From positions 1,674,001 to 1,738,000 of the forward strand of contig NZ_CP147247.1 of NCBI RefSeq assembly GCF_002140975.2: a stretch of 64,000 nucleotides of DNA, written 5' to 3'. The notes beneath the pieces were generated by a model, which saw only the letters and a list, made by a program, of their open reading frames with translations, was not told the origin of the DNA and ran no database searches. The stretch's first letter is position 1. Each line of letters starts with the position of its first letter. A program made the translations under genes and the position numbers. The DNA is from Enterococcus sp. 9E7_DIV0242. GTDB lineage: Bacteria; Bacillota; Bacilli; Lactobacillales; Enterococcaceae. Below, piece by piece: positions 20,629-31,011 of this stretch.

Positions 20629-21516
20629 CTAAAGCGCAAGCTGCTCTAAAATTCCTTGAAGCAGTTTCGGCTGAAAATCACTGTTATTCTGTTGAATGTC
20701 TGACAACTGCTCGCTTGCCAACATCATTTGCTCGTTGAAAGCCTTCGTAGCACCCTCAATTCCCAATAATCCGGGATATGTACTTTTATTGAGCGTTTCA
20801 TCTCTTCCAACTTGTTTTCCAAGCGCTTCCTCTGAGCTGGTAACATCTAACAAGTCATCTCTGATCTGAAAAGCTAGACCCAAGTGCTTGGCAAAGTCAC
20901 CCAGAAGTGCCACGATCGTATCTGTTTGCTCCGCTAAAATTCCACCAGCTAACAGCGCAAACTCAATCAAAGCCCCAGTTTTTCTTTCATGAACCTCGAT
21001 TAGCTCCTCTAATGTAAGAGAACGGGTTTCTCCTTGAAGATCACCCGCTTGACCGGAAACCATTCCTTCCGTTCCAGCTGCTTTTGTCAAAAGTTGGATC
21101 AGCAAGATCTTTTCATCCATCGCCAGCTGACTCAAGGCAAGTAGTTGAATAGCTGCTGTCAACAATCCATCTCCAGCAAGGATTGCGTGAGCCTCACCAT
21201 AGATTTTATGATTTGTAGGCTTCCCTCTACGCAAATCATCGTCATCCATTGCAGGTAAATCATCATGAATCAATGAATATGTATGAATCATCTCCAGCGC
21301 CGCAGCTGTCTGAAAATCCTTTTTCTCCAAATCTTTTCCAAAAGACGCTACTACTGCCAGTAACAAAAGTGGCCGTAGCCGTTTCCCACCTGATTGAATA
21401 GAATAAAGCATGCTTTCCTTCAAGTAAGTATTGGTTGTATATTTTTCGATAAATGTGGTCATTTCCTGTTCAATCATCGGAACATAGCGCTGTTGAAACT
21501 GACTGAATTCTGTCAT
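20629..21516 (-). CDS. ispA: Polyprenyl (farnesyl) diphosphate synthase
   Basis: 295 residues. Chain-elongating prenyltransferase of isoprenoid synthesis. First aspartate motif [20 protein letters not shown] (about 86-105), second [15 protein letters not shown] (about 228), plus [13 protein letters not shown]. Overlaps xseB by four bases (ATGA), part of folD-xseA-xseB-ispA-tlyA. The product chain length (C15) is inferred from context. Confidence 0.94.
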   Translation of the reverse strand: MTEFSQFQQRYVPMIEQEMTTFIEKYTTNTYLKESMLYSIQSGGKRLRPLLLLAVVASFGKDLEKKDFQTAAALEMIHTYSLIHDDLPAMDDDDLRRGKPTNHKIYGEAHAILAGDGLLTAAIQLLALSQLAMDEKILLIQLLTKAAGTEGMVSGQAGDLQGETRSLTLEELIEVHERKTGALIEFALLAGGILAEQTDTIVALLGDFAKHLGLAFQIRDDLLDVTSSEEALGKQVGRDETLNKSTYPGLLGIEGATKAFNEQMMLASEQLSDIQQNNSDFQPKLLQGILEQLAL

Positions 21517-21746
21517 GCCTGTTCACTCTCTTCAAACGGGATTTCTTCATTCGTTTCTGACATCATCTTTGTTAATGACTTCTCTGCTTTTTCCAAGGTA
21601 TCCTGACAATGCTTGCTTAAAACCATCCCTTTTTGAAAGGCCTCTAAGGCTTCTTCTAAAGGAACATCCCCTCTTTCAAGCCGTTGAACAATTTCTTCTA
21701 ACTCGTTTAAGGATTCTTCAAATGTTGCTTCTTTATTTTTAGGCAT
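21513..21746 (-). CDS. xseB: Exodeoxyribonuclease VII small subunit
   Basis: 77 residues, the usual size: [20 protein letters not shown] and [20 protein letters not shown]. Partner of XseA. ATG at 21746 has AGGAGT 7 bases upstream; a longer frame from 21806 would run into xseA. Confidence 0.95.
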   Translation of the reverse strand: MPKNKEATFEESLNELEEIVQRLERGDVPLEEALEAFQKGMVLSKHCQDTLEKAEKSLTKMMSETNEEIPFEESEQA

Positions 21747-21750
21747 TTTC

Positions 21751-23094
21751 TTACTCCTTCTCAAATCGTTCGATGTCGGTAACTGCCGCAATAACTTTCC
21801 CATCACTGTAGTGAATCGTCACTTGATCTTTGACAGTTAAATCTTCTACTGATTTTATGACTTTGTCTTCTTTGGTTGTATAACTATAGCCCCGCCCCAT
21901 AATTTTCAGCGGACTTAAGAGGTCCAACTGCTGAATCGCAGACACCAATCTCTGTTGACGCATTTCCATATAGTGAGCCATCCGTTCATTCAACCGTTTG
22001 TCAATAAACGCCACCTGTTGAGCAGTTTCCCGGATTCTTCCAGCAGGATTTTGTTGCTCCAACCGAGCTACGATCCGTTGGCTTTGTTGAGATTTTTCAT
22101 GGTAGATCGTTTGCATACTTTGACTCAAACGTTGGGTCATTTTATCCAGCTTTACTTGCTGCCCTTCATAAAGACGGTCGGGCTGTAGAAAAACATACGA
22201 ATTTCGCAAACGTTTAAAGCGCTCGTTTTTCTGCTGTAACTGATAAAGAAAGCTCTGTTCCAAACGAGTCTGCTTTTCTCTGATGCGTAAAAGCTCTTCC
22301 GCTAATACCGGTACAGCCAGCTCAGCTGCAGCTGTCGGCGTTGCTGCTCGAACATCTGCTACCAAATCCGCAATCGTCACATCGGTCTCATGACCCACCG
22401 AGGAAATCACAGGGATCGTGGTTTGATAAATCGCTCTGGCGACCTGTTCTTCATTGAACGGCCACAAATCTTCGATCGAGCCGCCGCCCCGGCCAATGAT
22501 CAAGGTATCAAAATCCCCCTGCTCTTCAACTCTATGAATATTCCTTACAATGTCTGTCGCTGCTTGCTCCCCTTGAACTAAGGTCGGAAACAGTACCAGT
22601 TGCGCAATCGGATACCTTCGCTTGACTGTTGTAATGATATCTCTGATTACCGCACCACTTGGACTGGTAATAACTGCTATGCGCTTTGGATATCTTGGCA
22701 ACGGCTTTTTGATTCCCTCAAAAAGTCCTTCTTTGGAAAGCTTTTCCTTCAGTTCTGCCAAAGCTTGGTAAAGTGCTCCAACCCCATCAGGCTCCATATG
22801 TTCTACATAGATTTGGTAGGAACCACCATTTTCATAAAGAGAGATGCGCCCAACGACTAGGACCTTCATTCCTTCTTTGGGTTGGAACTTTAATTTCTGA
22901 AAAGCCGATTTAAACATGATCGCAGAAATTTTTGCTCGGTCATCCTTCAAGCTAAAGTATTGATGCGCATTTGCTCTCAAGCGAAAATTCGATATTTCCC
23001 CTGTCAAATACACTCTGCCCAAATAAGGATCTGCATCAAATTTTCGTTTTAAATATTTTGTTAATGCAGTCACTGTCAAATACTGCTGCGTCAT
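21751..23094 (-). CDS. xseA: Exodeoxyribonuclease VII large subunit
   Basis: 447 residues. N-terminal OB-fold ([36 protein letters not shown]), catalytic domain ([38 protein letters not shown]), coiled-coil tail. ATG 23094 has GGGTG 6 bases upstream; the GTG at 23103 is a poorer choice. Starts 10 bases after folD. Confidence 0.96.
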   Translation of the reverse strand: MTQQYLTVTALTKYLKRKFDADPYLGRVYLTGEISNFRLRANAHQYFSLKDDRAKISAIMFKSAFQKLKFQPKEGMKVLVVGRISLYENGGSYQIYVEHMEPDGVGALYQALAELKEKLSKEGLFEGIKKPLPRYPKRIAVITSPSGAVIRDIITTVKRRYPIAQLVLFPTLVQGEQAATDIVRNIHRVEEQGDFDTLIIGRGGGSIEDLWPFNEEQVARAIYQTTIPVISSVGHETDVTIADLVADVRAATPTAAAELAVPVLAEELLRIREKQTRLEQSFLYQLQQKNERFKRLRNSYVFLQPDRLYEGQQVKLDKMTQRLSQSMQTIYHEKSQQSQRIVARLEQQNPAGRIRETAQQVAFIDKRLNERMAHYMEMRQQRLVSAIQQLDLLSPLKIMGRGYSYTTKEDKVIKSVEDLTVKDQVTIHYSDGKVIAAVTDIERFEKE

Positions 23095-23104
23095 TGCACT
23101 CACC

Positions 23105-23950
23105 CTACTTCAACTTTTTTGCGGCTTCAATCGTCTGATACATCAACATAGTGATTGTCATCGGACCAACACCTTTTGGAACTGGTGTAATATATTCTGC
23201 AAGCTCTGATACTTCGTCGAATTTCACATCGCCAATCAACTTGCCATTTTCATCTCGGTTCATTCCTACATCAATCACAACTGCCCCCGGCTTCACAAAC
23301 TCTTTCGTCACGAAATGTCCTCTACCAATTGCAACAACTAGGATATCTGCTTCTTTAGCCAAAGCAGGAAGGTCCTTCGTACGAGAATGGGCAATCGTAA
23401 CTGTCGCATTCTTCATCAGCATCAGCTGTGCCATTGGCTTTCCTACAATGTTACTTCTGCCGATCACTACTGCCCGCTTTCCATCAAGGTCGATATCATA
23501 GGCTTCAAACATCTTCATGATTCCATATGGTGTACAAGGAATCATTGTCGGATTTCCTACAAATAAGTGCCCCAGATTCATCGGATGAAACCCATCCACA
23601 TCCTTCTTAGGATCAATCGCAAGCAATACTTTTTCTTCATCTATGTGGCCTGGCAAAGGTAATTGAACCAGTATTCCATGGAACTCTTCTGACTTATTGT
23701 AAAAAGCGATTTTTTCCAAAAGCTCATCTTCTGAAATCGTTTCAGGCAATCGCTCAACCTTTGAGAGAATCCCAATTTTTGCTGCAGCCAAGTCCTTATT
23801 TTTCACATATGTCTGACTTGCCGGATTTTCTCCAACGAGTAAAACAACTAAGCCAGGACGAATCCCCTTTTCCGCCAGTTGGCTGACCTCTTGTTTCATC
23901 TCTTCTTGCATTTTATCCGCTAGTTCGCGTCCATTGATCAATTGTCCCAT
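23105..23950 (-). CDS. folD: FolD, methylene-THF dehydrogenase/cyclohydrolase
   Basis: 281 residues. Folate one-carbon enzyme. Motifs: [14 protein letters not shown] with catalytic lysine (about 52), [15 protein letters not shown] (about 94), [16 protein letters not shown], and Rossmann [15 protein letters not shown] (about 164). Good AGGAGTG ribosome site. First gene of its operon, with a promoter about 190 bases upstream. Confidence 0.97.
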   Translation of the reverse strand: MGQLINGRELADKMQEEMKQEVSQLAEKGIRPGLVVLLVGENPASQTYVKNKDLAAAKIGILSKVERLPETISEDELLEKIAFYNKSEEFHGILVQLPLPGHIDEEKVLLAIDPKKDVDGFHPMNLGHLFVGNPTMIPCTPYGIMKMFEAYDIDLDGKRAVVIGRSNIVGKPMAQLMLMKNATVTIAHSRTKDLPALAKEADILVVAIGRGHFVTKEFVKPGAVVIDVGMNRDENGKLIGDVKFDEVSELAEYITPVPKGVGPMTITMLMYQTIEAAKKLK

Positions 23951-24140
23951 CGTGTCACTCCTTCATTATTATTGTCAGCTGCCGACTTTTTGTTTTGTCA
24001 TCCATTGTGTTGAAGTCAGCCGTCGTTTATTTTATCTATCCTACCTATATTTCTATTGGTCCCGAAGCCTCGCTACAGCCAGTCTTTATAAAATCTAAGC
24101 AAAAACAGAAGCCTTTCCAACAGAATTTTTCAATGCTTTC

Positions 24141-24169
24141 ATTTTATATGAATACGACTAAATAAGCAA
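24141..24169 (-). promoter_or_regulatory. Candidate promoter of the folD operon
   Basis: TTGCTT (24169-24164), 17-base spacer, TAAAAT (24146-24141) on the minus strand. It is the best sigma-A-like pair in the 414-base gap 23951-24364, which otherwise holds only the nusB terminator and no visible gene. Confidence 0.5.
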
Positions 24170-24301
24170 CACGAAGCATGGAGAGTTCTACTTATGTAAC
24201 AAGGTCTAGCGACTTTTCATAAGCTGATTTATTTGTTGATACAACCGAGCCAACCATCAGTCCATAACATAATAGACCTGCTATCTTCATAGCTCATAGA
24301 A

Positions 24302-24361
24302 AAACACTCCGAGCCTTCTAACGTCTGCACATAGCAGAATCGTAGAAAGCTCAGAGTGTTT
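24302..24361 (-). terminator. Terminator after nusB
   Basis: Long stem: minus strand AAACACTCTGAGCTTTCTACG pairs with the CGTTAGAAGGCTCGGAGTGTTT arm, followed by a short T-run. Lies 4 bases after the nusB stop. Confidence 0.85.
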
Positions 24362-24364
24362 GTT

Positions 24365-24805
24365 TTATTCTAATTCTTTCATTACATTCGATAATACACC
24401 ATTGACGAATTTTCTAGAACGATCATCGCTATATTTTTTGGTTAACTCAAGTGCTTCGTTCAATGCCACTGTATTTGGCACATCGCTAACATAGTTCATT
24501 TCGAAAATAGCCATTCGTAAAATGATCAAGTCCATTTTTGCGATTCGCTGAATCGTCCAGTTCTTCCCTAAATGTGAGTGGATCGTCTGATCCAGCTCTG
24601 CTTTCTTCTCACAGACACCGCCGACTAAAACATCCAGATAGACGGGAACAAATTCCTCACCATCCTCGCTGACCATTTCTACCTGGTCCAGCTCCAATGC
24701 ATGAGTGATTGCATCCTGCTTTGTCAAATCACTGTTAAAATCTAATGGAAACAGCGATTGTAGTGCCTTTTCTCTGATCTCGTGACGAGTAAACTCTTTA
24801 CTCAT
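24365..24805 (-). CDS. nusB: NusB, transcription antitermination factor
   Basis: 146 residues, all-helical NusB fold: LTRHEIREKALQSLF-type start (FTRHEIREKALQSLFPLDF), KNWTIQRIAKMDLIILRMAIFE, NEALELTKKYSDDRSRKFVN. Binds boxA RNA with S10 in rRNA antitermination. ATG at 24805 overlaps the end of the asp23-like gene by 8 bases. Confidence 0.94.
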   Translation of the reverse strand: MSKEFTRHEIREKALQSLFPLDFNSDLTKQDAITHALELDQVEMVSEDGEEFVPVYLDVLVGGVCEKKAELDQTIHSHLGKNWTIQRIAKMDLIILRMAIFEMNYVSDVPNTVALNEALELTKKYSDDRSRKFVNGVLSNVMKELE

Positions 24806-25223
24806 TCTCTTCCCCATCCTCCGGGAAAAGCTCAGAAAAATCAGGTTCAGGGATCCGTTCAGGGATAACAGCAACAACATGAATATTTACTTCAATCAGA
24901 TCAATATCTGTCATGAACAAGACTTGCTGTTTCACACGTTCTTGCATTTCAAGCGCTACTTTAGGAACAGAAACACCATAATTTAAATAGCAGTAGATAT
25001 CTACTTTTAGTCCTTCTTCTTCGGCATTCAGATAAATACCTTTTCCGTGAGCAGCACGTCCAAGGAATTCTGTAACGTTATTGGCAAAGGTTCCTCTCAT
25101 GCCATATACACCATCTACTTTTGAAGCAGCGATCCCAATAATCACTTCGATAACCTCTGGAGCAATCACGATCTCTCCAAGAGCATCTTTTGTATTAATA
25201 ATTAGATTTTTTTCTTCTGCCAT
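24798..25223 (-). CDS. Asp23/Gls24-family protein (YqhY-like)
   Basis: 141 residues. Asp23 domain: GEIVIAPEVIEVIIGIAAS, VDGVYGMRGTFANNVTEFLG, VDIYCYLNYGVSVPKVA. The place between efp and nusB matches YqhY of Bacillus, which is linked with control of acetyl-CoA carboxylase; that role is inferred from the family only. Confidence 0.9.
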   Translation of the reverse strand: MAEEKNLIINTKDALGEIVIAPEVIEVIIGIAASKVDGVYGMRGTFANNVTEFLGRAAHGKGIYLNAEEEGLKVDIYCYLNYGVSVPKVALEMQERVKQQVLFMTDIDLIEVNIHVVAVIPERIPEPDFSELFPEDGEENE

Positions 25224-25240
25224 TATAGGTCCTCCTTTTA

Positions 25241-25798
25241 TTAAGCCCGTGACACGTAAGAGCCATCTGTCGTATTCACAATTAGACGATCCCCTTCATT
25301 CACAAAGAATGGTACATTTACAACAAGTCCGGTCTCCATCGTAGCAGGCTTAGAGCCGCTGGAAGAAGTATCTCCCTTGATATTCGGATCAGTTGCAGTT
25401 ACTTCTAATGTCACTGTATTAGGCAAATCAACACCCAAAATCTCAGAACCAAACATGATGATGTTCAGCTCCATGTTTTCCAGCATATATTTCAGCTCAT
25501 CCTTGATTTGTTCTTCCGGAATTTCTATTTGCTCATAGGTTTCCAGATCCATAAAGACATGGCTTCCGCCGCTTTCATATAAATACTGCATTTTACGGTT
25601 GTCAATTTGAGCTTTTCCTACTTTTTCTCCTGCACGGAAAGTCTTTTCCTGCACACCGCCTGTGCGGAGATTCTTAAGTTTAGAACGAACAAAGGCAGCC
25701 CCTTTTCCAGGTTTTACATGTTGAAACTCAACAACACGCCAAATCCCACCATCCACTTCAATTGTCAAACCTGTTTTGAAATCATTGACCGAAATCAT
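25241..25798 (-). CDS. efp: Elongation factor P
   Basis: 185 residues, three beta-barrel domains. N-terminal domain [20 protein letters not shown] with the loop lysine that reaches the ribosomal P site; C-terminal [17 protein letters not shown]. Relieves stalling at proline runs. It heads the efp-asp23-nusB group. Confidence 0.97.
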   Translation of the reverse strand: MISVNDFKTGLTIEVDGGIWRVVEFQHVKPGKGAAFVRSKLKNLRTGGVQEKTFRAGEKVGKAQIDNRKMQYLYESGGSHVFMDLETYEQIEIPEEQIKDELKYMLENMELNIIMFGSEILGVDLPNTVTLEVTATDPNIKGDTSSSGSKPATMETGLVVNVPFFVNEGDRLIVNTTDGSYVSRA

Positions 25799-26000
25799 TT
25801 GTGCCCTCCTCTACCGTTCATACTTTTTACTCGTTCCTAGTTTAACATTAAACGATTCGTTACGCTACCAGAAAAAACAAAAAGCTCCATTACCCGCTCC
25901 ACACTGTAAAAACTTGATTTTCCTCAGCTAAAGACAAGCAGTCTCGCGATTCTTCTTCGATAAAAAGAACGGGCATGGATCTTCTAATTCCTTTTTTCTT

Positions 26001-27065
26001 CTATAGTATAATCAATTCTTTTGGTGAATGAGTCAACACGCGGTTGCCTTCTGCTGTAATCAACAAGTCATCCTCGATTCGCACACCGCCAAGACCTGGA
26101 ATATAAATTCCCGGCTCATCTGTAATCACATTTCCAAAAACAAACTGCTTATTTGATTTGAATGAAACATTTGGCCCTTCATGAATCTCCAAGCCAATGC
26201 CATGTCCTGTGCTATGACCGAATGCTTCTCCATAACCATGTGAAGCAATATGGTCACGTGCGATGGCGTCCAATTGAATTCCTGTCAACCCAGGTTGCGC
26301 TTGTTCCAGAACCTTCAACTGTGCCTCAAGCACGATTTGATAAATCTCTTTCAGCTTTGGATCAGGCTCGCCAACAGCAAAGGTTCTTGTCATATCAGAA
26401 ACATAGCCTTGATAATAGCAACCAAAGTCCAATGTAACAAAATCACCTTTCTCAATCAGCTTCTCACTTGCTACACCGTGAGGCATCGCAGATCTCAACC
26501 CACTGGCAACAATTGTATCAAAAGACACTCCTGAAGCACCTAAAGAACGCATATAAAAGTCCAATTGATTGGCTACTTCGATTTCTGTCATTCCCGGCTT
26601 GATTACTTTTAAAATATGGTCAAACGCTGAATCTGCAATACTGCAGGCTTTTTCGATGATGGCAATTTCTTCTTCATCTTTTACTTCTCTAAGCTCTTCG
26701 ATCATTCCCGCCACCGGAATTAAATCACATGTCAGGATTTCCTCTAAAACACTGTATTCCGCAAAACTAACATGTGCTTCTTCAAATGCAATGTTTTCAA
26801 GTTTCTCTGTTTCCACAAGCGTCATTACTTCATCAAAGATCGGCCCGGTGTTTTTAATGATTTCATAACCTTCTGCCTGCTGAGCTGCCTGTTCCGTGTA
26901 ACGGAAATCAGTGATAAAAAATGCCTTATCTAAGGTAATTACAGCTAGACCTGTTGACCCGGTAAAATTTGTCAAATAGCGTAAGTTATACGGACTTGTG
27001 ACCAGAAAAGCAGAAATATCATTCTTCTTCATTTCCTGTCTTAATTTATTTACTCTTACGATCAT
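26001..27065 (-). CDS. Xaa-Pro dipeptidase/aminopeptidase, M24B family
   Basis: 354 residues. N-terminal creatinase-like domain (FLVTSPYNLRYLTNFTGSTG), C-terminal pita-bread metalloprotease domain with ligands in TLDFGCYYQGYVSDMTR (Asp, Asp), GHSTGHGIGLEIHEGP (His), VITDEPGIYIPG (Glu) and GVRIEDDLLI (Glu). Usually just upstream of efp in Firmicutes, as here; the 202-base gap shows no gene. Confidence 0.94.
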   Translation of the reverse strand: MIVRVNKLRQEMKKNDISAFLVTSPYNLRYLTNFTGSTGLAVITLDKAFFITDFRYTEQAAQQAEGYEIIKNTGPIFDEVMTLVETEKLENIAFEEAHVSFAEYSVLEEILTCDLIPVAGMIEELREVKDEEEIAIIEKACSIADSAFDHILKVIKPGMTEIEVANQLDFYMRSLGASGVSFDTIVASGLRSAMPHGVASEKLIEKGDFVTLDFGCYYQGYVSDMTRTFAVGEPDPKLKEIYQIVLEAQLKVLEQAQPGLTGIQLDAIARDHIASHGYGEAFGHSTGHGIGLEIHEGPNVSFKSNKQFVFGNVITDEPGIYIPGLGGVRIEDDLLITAEGNRVLTHSPKELIIL

Positions 27066-27316
27066 TGATCATTCCTTCTTTCCAAAGTTAGTTGTTTCTA
27101 TATAAATCCTATTAAAGATTCTATACATGGTTTGTAGTCTATTCCGCCAATAAAAAATGTCACTTTCTTAGCAGTGTTTACCTATTATTATATCAAAGTT
27201 CAACGATGAAACAACTTTTATCATTTTTTCTAATTTACTTTAAAGAATCTATTAAAAACAGATTTTTTCAGTATTTTTCTTATATACTAAATAAAGATCG
27301 CAGAAAGAGGGATGTC

Positions 27317-28135
27317 ATGAAAAAAATTATGCTCATTTTTATCAGTCTTTTAGCTATGGGTGCCTGTCTGGCAGTCTACGGCTTTTTTATAGAACCTAAG
27401 CGACTCACAACCAAGCATTACGAACTTGGAGAAACAGAGACTAGTCTCGATACAGTTAGAATGGTCCAGCTTTCTGATATCCACTTGCAAAAATCTTATG
27501 GAACAGAACAGCTGGAAAAAATCGTTACTGCTGTCAATCAGGAAAAACCAGATATTGTTGTCTTTACCGGGGATCTTTTTGACAACTATGCGTCATATGG
27601 CCCCGTGGATGAAACGATTGATCTATTAAACAAAATTGATGCCCCCCTTGGAAAATATGCAGTCTGGGGAAATCACGATTATGGTGGTGGAGCATCCACT
27701 GTTTATGCTGATATCATGGCCAGCAGCGGCTTTCAGCTATTAGAGAATACAGGGCAAACACTCGCAGTGACCGACCAGAAAAAACTTTACCTTGCAGGTA
27801 TTGACGATTCTCTTTTTGGAAATCCTTCCATTGAAGGAGCCATGATGACTCAGAAAGAAGCCGCATACTCTGTCCTTTTGAGTCACGAACCGGATGTTGT
27901 CGAGAGCGCTGTCGATTTCAATATATCGCTCGTTCTCAGCGGACACAGTCATGGTGGTCAAGTGAACATTCCCTTTTTCCCGGTAACAACAGCTTTAGCA
28001 GAAAAATATATTCGTGGTTTCTATACCTTAGGAAGTCAAACACAGCTTTACGTCAATACTGGTTTAGGAACATCCATGATCCCAATAAGAATCGGGGTTC
28101 CGCCACAATTTACTGTATTTGATCTTTACCTGTAA
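27317..28135 (+). CDS. Membrane-tethered metallophosphoesterase (YkuE-like)
   Basis: 272 residues. One N-terminal membrane or signal segment (MKKIMLIFISLLAMGACLAV), then calcineurin-like core with all metal motifs: VQLSDIHLQ, FTGDLFDNY, VWGNHDYGG, LLSHEP, LSGHSHGGQV. Substrate unknown; YkuE-type relatives act at the envelope. ATG 27317 has AGAGGG upstream; the long frame from 27206 has no ribosome site. The 250 bases before it show no gene. Confidence 0.9.
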   Translation: MKKIMLIFISLLAMGACLAVYGFFIEPKRLTTKHYELGETETSLDTVRMVQLSDIHLQKSYGTEQLEKIVTAVNQEKPDIVVFTGDLFDNYASYGPVDETIDLLNKIDAPLGKYAVWGNHDYGGGASTVYADIMASSGFQLLENTGQTLAVTDQKKLYLAGIDDSLFGNPSIEGAMMTQKEAAYSVLLSHEPDVVESAVDFNISLVLSGHSHGGQVNIPFFPVTTALAEKYIRGFYTLGSQTQLYVNTGLGTSMIPIRIGVPPQFTVFDLYL

Positions 28136-28194
28136 AAACAGACCAAACAACACCAAAGAGTCACGGACTCTCTGAACGATTGTTTGATCTGTTT
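28136..28194. terminator. Bidirectional terminator
   Basis: AAACAGACCAAACAA pairs with TTGTTTGATCTGTTT (one mismatch) between two converging genes. Confidence 0.82.
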
Positions 28195-28200
28195 CTTTGT

Positions 28201-28614
28201 TTATACAATGATTTCTTTGGTTTGCTTGTCTATATGGATTTTAGCTGTCCACGTTTCAAAGGATAGCACCACAGGCTTTTTATGCGCCAATGCTCTCTGG
28301 TAGTCTGTAAGAGATGATTCGACTTCATCAACAGAATCTACTGGTTCGATCGTGAATTTCCCCTTGAGAGCCATACTTTCAAACTGCATTTCTTGATAAC
28401 AGCACACGGACCCATTTGGATTTTTCAAAATATTTTGAACCGTCTCGCCCTCTCCATCAACGTAAAAGCGCATTCGCAACAGCCCTTCACGCCACAATGG
28501 TCTGGATACAGTAATAACATTCGGAAATCCACGTTGATCGACCGTCGCAATCAAGAAAACTGTGCTTGAATTCAACAATTTGAGAATTCGTTCATGAAGC
28601 TCCACAATACTCAT
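28201..28614 (-). CDS. Pyridoxamine 5'-phosphate oxidase-like flavin protein
   Basis: About 137 residues, split-barrel fold: STVFLIATVDQRGFPNVITV (about 15-34), GEGETVQNILKNPNGSVCCY. Family members bind FMN or F420-like cofactors; the substrate is unknown. The start is uncertain: ATG 28614 follows AGGGGAG with no spacer, and GTG 28605 would have better spacing. Confidence 0.75.
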   Translation of the reverse strand: MSIVELHERILKLLNSSTVFLIATVDQRGFPNVITVSRPLWREGLLRMRFYVDGEGETVQNILKNPNGSVCCYQEMQFESMALKGKFTIEPVDSVDEVESSLTDYQRALAHKKPVVLSFETWTAKIHIDKQTKEIIV

Positions 28615-28771
28615 CTCCCCTCTACTTTTCTTCATTATACCAATAGTTTCACAAATCACTAAACCATATCCATTTTTTTGCTCTCAGATAGCTATAGTTA
28701 TCCTTTTAACTGCATTTTTTGATATAATCATATTGATTAATTATCAAAAAATGCAGGAGGTATTTCCCTTT

Positions 28772-29152
28772 ATGTTTTCTCAACAAATTCACCATATTGC
28801 AGTGAATGCATCCGATTATGAAAAATCAAAGCATTTTTATGTGGATGTTTTAGGTTTCTCTATCATTCGTGAAAATGTCCGAGCTGAGAAGAAGGACATC
28901 AAGCTCGATTTAAAATTAGGGAATCAAGAACTGGAACTATTTATCAGTGATGTCTTCCCTAAGCGCCCTTCTTATCCAGAAGCTTTAGGTTTACGTCATT
29001 TAGCCTTTAAGGTAAATAGTGTGCCGGATACTATAGCTTATTTAGAACAACACGGAGTTTCGTGCGAGCCCATCCGAACCGATGATTATACCGGAGAAAA
29101 AATGACTTTCTTCTTTGATCCAGATGGCCTTCCTTTGGAAATTCATGAATAG
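28772..29152 (+). CDS. VOC/glyoxalase-fold protein
   Basis: 126 residues, one vicinal-oxygen-chelate domain: IHHIAVNASDYEKSKHFYVD, LGLRHLAFKVNSVPDTIAYL, FFFDPDGLPLEIHE. Metal-ligand positions (His in HHIAV, Glu in EIHE) are kept. Similar to SMU.1112c/YwkD-type proteins of unknown role. AGGAGG lies 10 bases before the ATG. Confidence 0.85.
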   Translation: MFSQQIHHIAVNASDYEKSKHFYVDVLGFSIIRENVRAEKKDIKLDLKLGNQELELFISDVFPKRPSYPEALGLRHLAFKVNSVPDTIAYLEQHGVSCEPIRTDDYTGEKMTFFFDPDGLPLEIHE

Positions 29153-29163
29153 ATACGCAAAGA

Positions 29164-29190
29164 GCGTGGGACATAACTCAAGTCCCACGC
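29164..29190 (+). terminator. Hairpin after VOC gene
   Basis: GCGTGGGAC / GTCCCACGC perfect stem, followed by TTGTTCTGT. The 330 bases to the IS110 transposase (29153-29482) hold this hairpin and a second GTGGGACAGAAGC stretch at about 29220, which looks like a dispersed intergenic repeat, but no gene. Confidence 0.7.
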
Positions 29191-29482
29191 TTGTTCTGTA
29201 TCTAAACCCGAATAAACGGTGGGACAGAAGCAACTTCTTCGACAATAAGCTGAAATTCAGCAAAAATTTGTGAAGCAATTTTCGTGAATTCCATCTTATT
29301 GCTTGAAGTTTGACGCTTCTGGCCCAACCTCTTTCCTACGATTAGTCAAGGGGAAAGTGGAAACAAATTCCTTATAGTTTTTAAAGAAGTGAAGAACTAT
29401 CTGAAAGTACACTAAATAAACTAGATGGATCTCTGAATTTTTCATCTAGTTTGTGCTATAATTTTAGAATAAGGACTCGTCC

Positions 29483-30700
29483 TTATTGGTCGTTGGAGGC
29501 CGTATACGCATAAGCGTACCTTGTATGATTCCTAACCATGGAATGCATACACTTCAGGAGCTTGTTCATGCAGGCAACTGTGGCAACCTTTTCCATTTTA
29601 GGAAGGGGTTGCTTTTTTAATTTATAATAATAGTCGACGATATGATTGGAGGCGGCGTGTTGTTGTCGAATCATATTACGAATAGTAAAGTAAAGAATCT
29701 TTCGCCCCTTTGGATTCCCTCTTTTATTGATATGATCCTTTCCTATATATGATCCAGATTGAAACCGCCGGATATCAATCCCGACAAATGCATTGAGTTT
29801 GTTTGATGTAGAGAAACATCGAATATCGCCTAATTCTCCAATCAGAAGTGCAGCCGTTGGCGCACCAATTCCTGGAATCGTCTGATACAACTCAAATTCT
29901 TCAAGAGGATGAGCAGCGTTCATCATTTGTTCCATCAATTTATTTTTCTGTTCTAATAGGTCCTGAAGAAGCTGGGCATAGTAAATGACTTTCTGACAGA
30001 GAACACTATTGGACTCAACAGCTGGATAAGAGTTTGAGGCGTAAATGAAAATCTGGTCAGCTTTCTGCCAAGCCCTATTTTCAGAAATTCGTTTCCTCGT
30101 TGTTTTCATCAATCGATTTTTGATTTTTGTTCGACTGGAAGCGAGAACGAAGGCAGGATGTGGAAAACATTCAATCAGGGATAAGGCATAGGGAGTGATA
30201 CGGCTGGAAAAGAACTGTTCCAATTCAGGAAAAGTCAATTGAAGAGCATTATGAAGATTCATACGAACATGACTGATTTTCGTCTCAATTTCCTGATAGA
30301 AGCGGGCAAGTTCTCGTAGTTCGAGATAGATTGCTTGTTGGTGTAGCTTTGGTTGGCGTCTATTTTTACAATGAGTTTGAGCCAGTTTATGAGCATCAAA
30401 TTTATCCGTTTTCCAGCTACGAAGCGAGCCTTCCTCCATCTGTTTTTTTGCTTCTAAAGGATTTAGAAGGCAGTAGGTCAGTTTATTATCCTGACAAAAC
30501 TTTTCTAAGGGACGTGAGTAGATACCAGTTGCTTCAAAAACAATTTCAGGGACCTCTGGTAAGGTCTGAATTTCCTCTAATAGCAGCTGAAATCCTTCTT
30601 GATTGTGAACTACTTTTCCCTCAGATAAGCAAAAGTTGTCCTGATAGAGTACTTTGTAACTTTCTCCTTTTGATACATCAAAAGCTAAAATAGATGACAT
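29483..30700 (-). CDS. IS110-family transposase
   Basis: 405 residues. N-terminal DEDD RuvC-like domain (ILAFDVSKGESYKVLYQD; EIVFEATGIYSRPLEKFC; KTDKFDAHKLA) and C-terminal Transposase_20 domain (YQTIPGIGAPTAALLIGELG; LNAFVGIDIRRFQSGSYIG) with the conserved serine region. The IS110 family uses an element-encoded bridge RNA for target choice. Intact, so possibly active. Confidence 0.93.
   Translation of the reverse strand: MSSILAFDVSKGESYKVLYQDNFCLSEGKVVHNQEGFQLLLEEIQTLPEVPEIVFEATGIYSRPLEKFCQDNKLTYCLLNPLEAKKQMEEGSLRSWKTDKFDAHKLAQTHCKNRRQPKLHQQAIYLELRELARFYQEIETKISHVRMNLHNALQLTFPELEQFFSSRITPYALSLIECFPHPAFVLASSRTKIKNRLMKTTRKRISENRAWQKADQIFIYASNSYPAVESNSVLCQKVIYYAQLLQDLLEQKNKLMEQMMNAAHPLEEFELYQTIPGIGAPTAALLIGELGDIRCFSTSNKLNAFVGIDIRRFQSGSYIGKDHINKRGNPKGRKILYFTIRNMIRQQHAASNHIVDYYYKLKKQPLPKMEKVATVACMNKLLKCMHSMVRNHTRYAYAYTASNDQ
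29483..30700 (-). mobile_element. IS110-family insertion sequence (ends not defined)
   Basis: IS110 elements lack clear terminal inverted repeats, so the ends cannot be read. The flanks (about 29340-29480 and 30700-30900) probably belong to the element; the latter has two CGGACTC-type repeats (about 30773 and 30839). A bridge RNA, if present, would lie in one of these flanks. The 311 bases 30701-31011 hold no gene other than the terminator at 30909. Confidence 0.75.
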
Positions 30701-30908
30701 AGTTTTTTCTCTCCTTCTCTTTTTATAGAAAGACCTTCACTGAACCATTTCAATTCTACTTTCCTTTACACGGACTCGGAGTCCCAACATACTTAAACCA
30801 GATTCTAAAATGTCAGTGAAGGAGCTCATTTTGCACTTCGGACTCGAAGTCCACGAGGTCATGTCCGAGCTTCCTTTCACTCCCACTATACGCTATAAAT
30901 AGAAAATA

Positions 30909-30943
30909 GTGGGTAAGCTATTCCGTCGAATATCTTACCCACT
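30909..30943 (-). terminator. Terminator after surface-anchor fragment
   Basis: Perfect 10-bp stem AGTGGGTAAG / CTTACCCACT with a 15-base loop; minus-strand continuation ATTTTCTAT. Confidence 0.7.
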
Positions 30944-31011
30944 AATCTTAGTATGTTTTATCTATAATTTATAGGAGTATTCTATCTCTGCTTATCGTCC
31001 ACACATTAACG

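Noticed and set aside
30331..30693. 120-codon plus-strand frame inside the IS110 transposase gene
   Set aside because: Shadow of the transposase frame; no family features or ribosome site.
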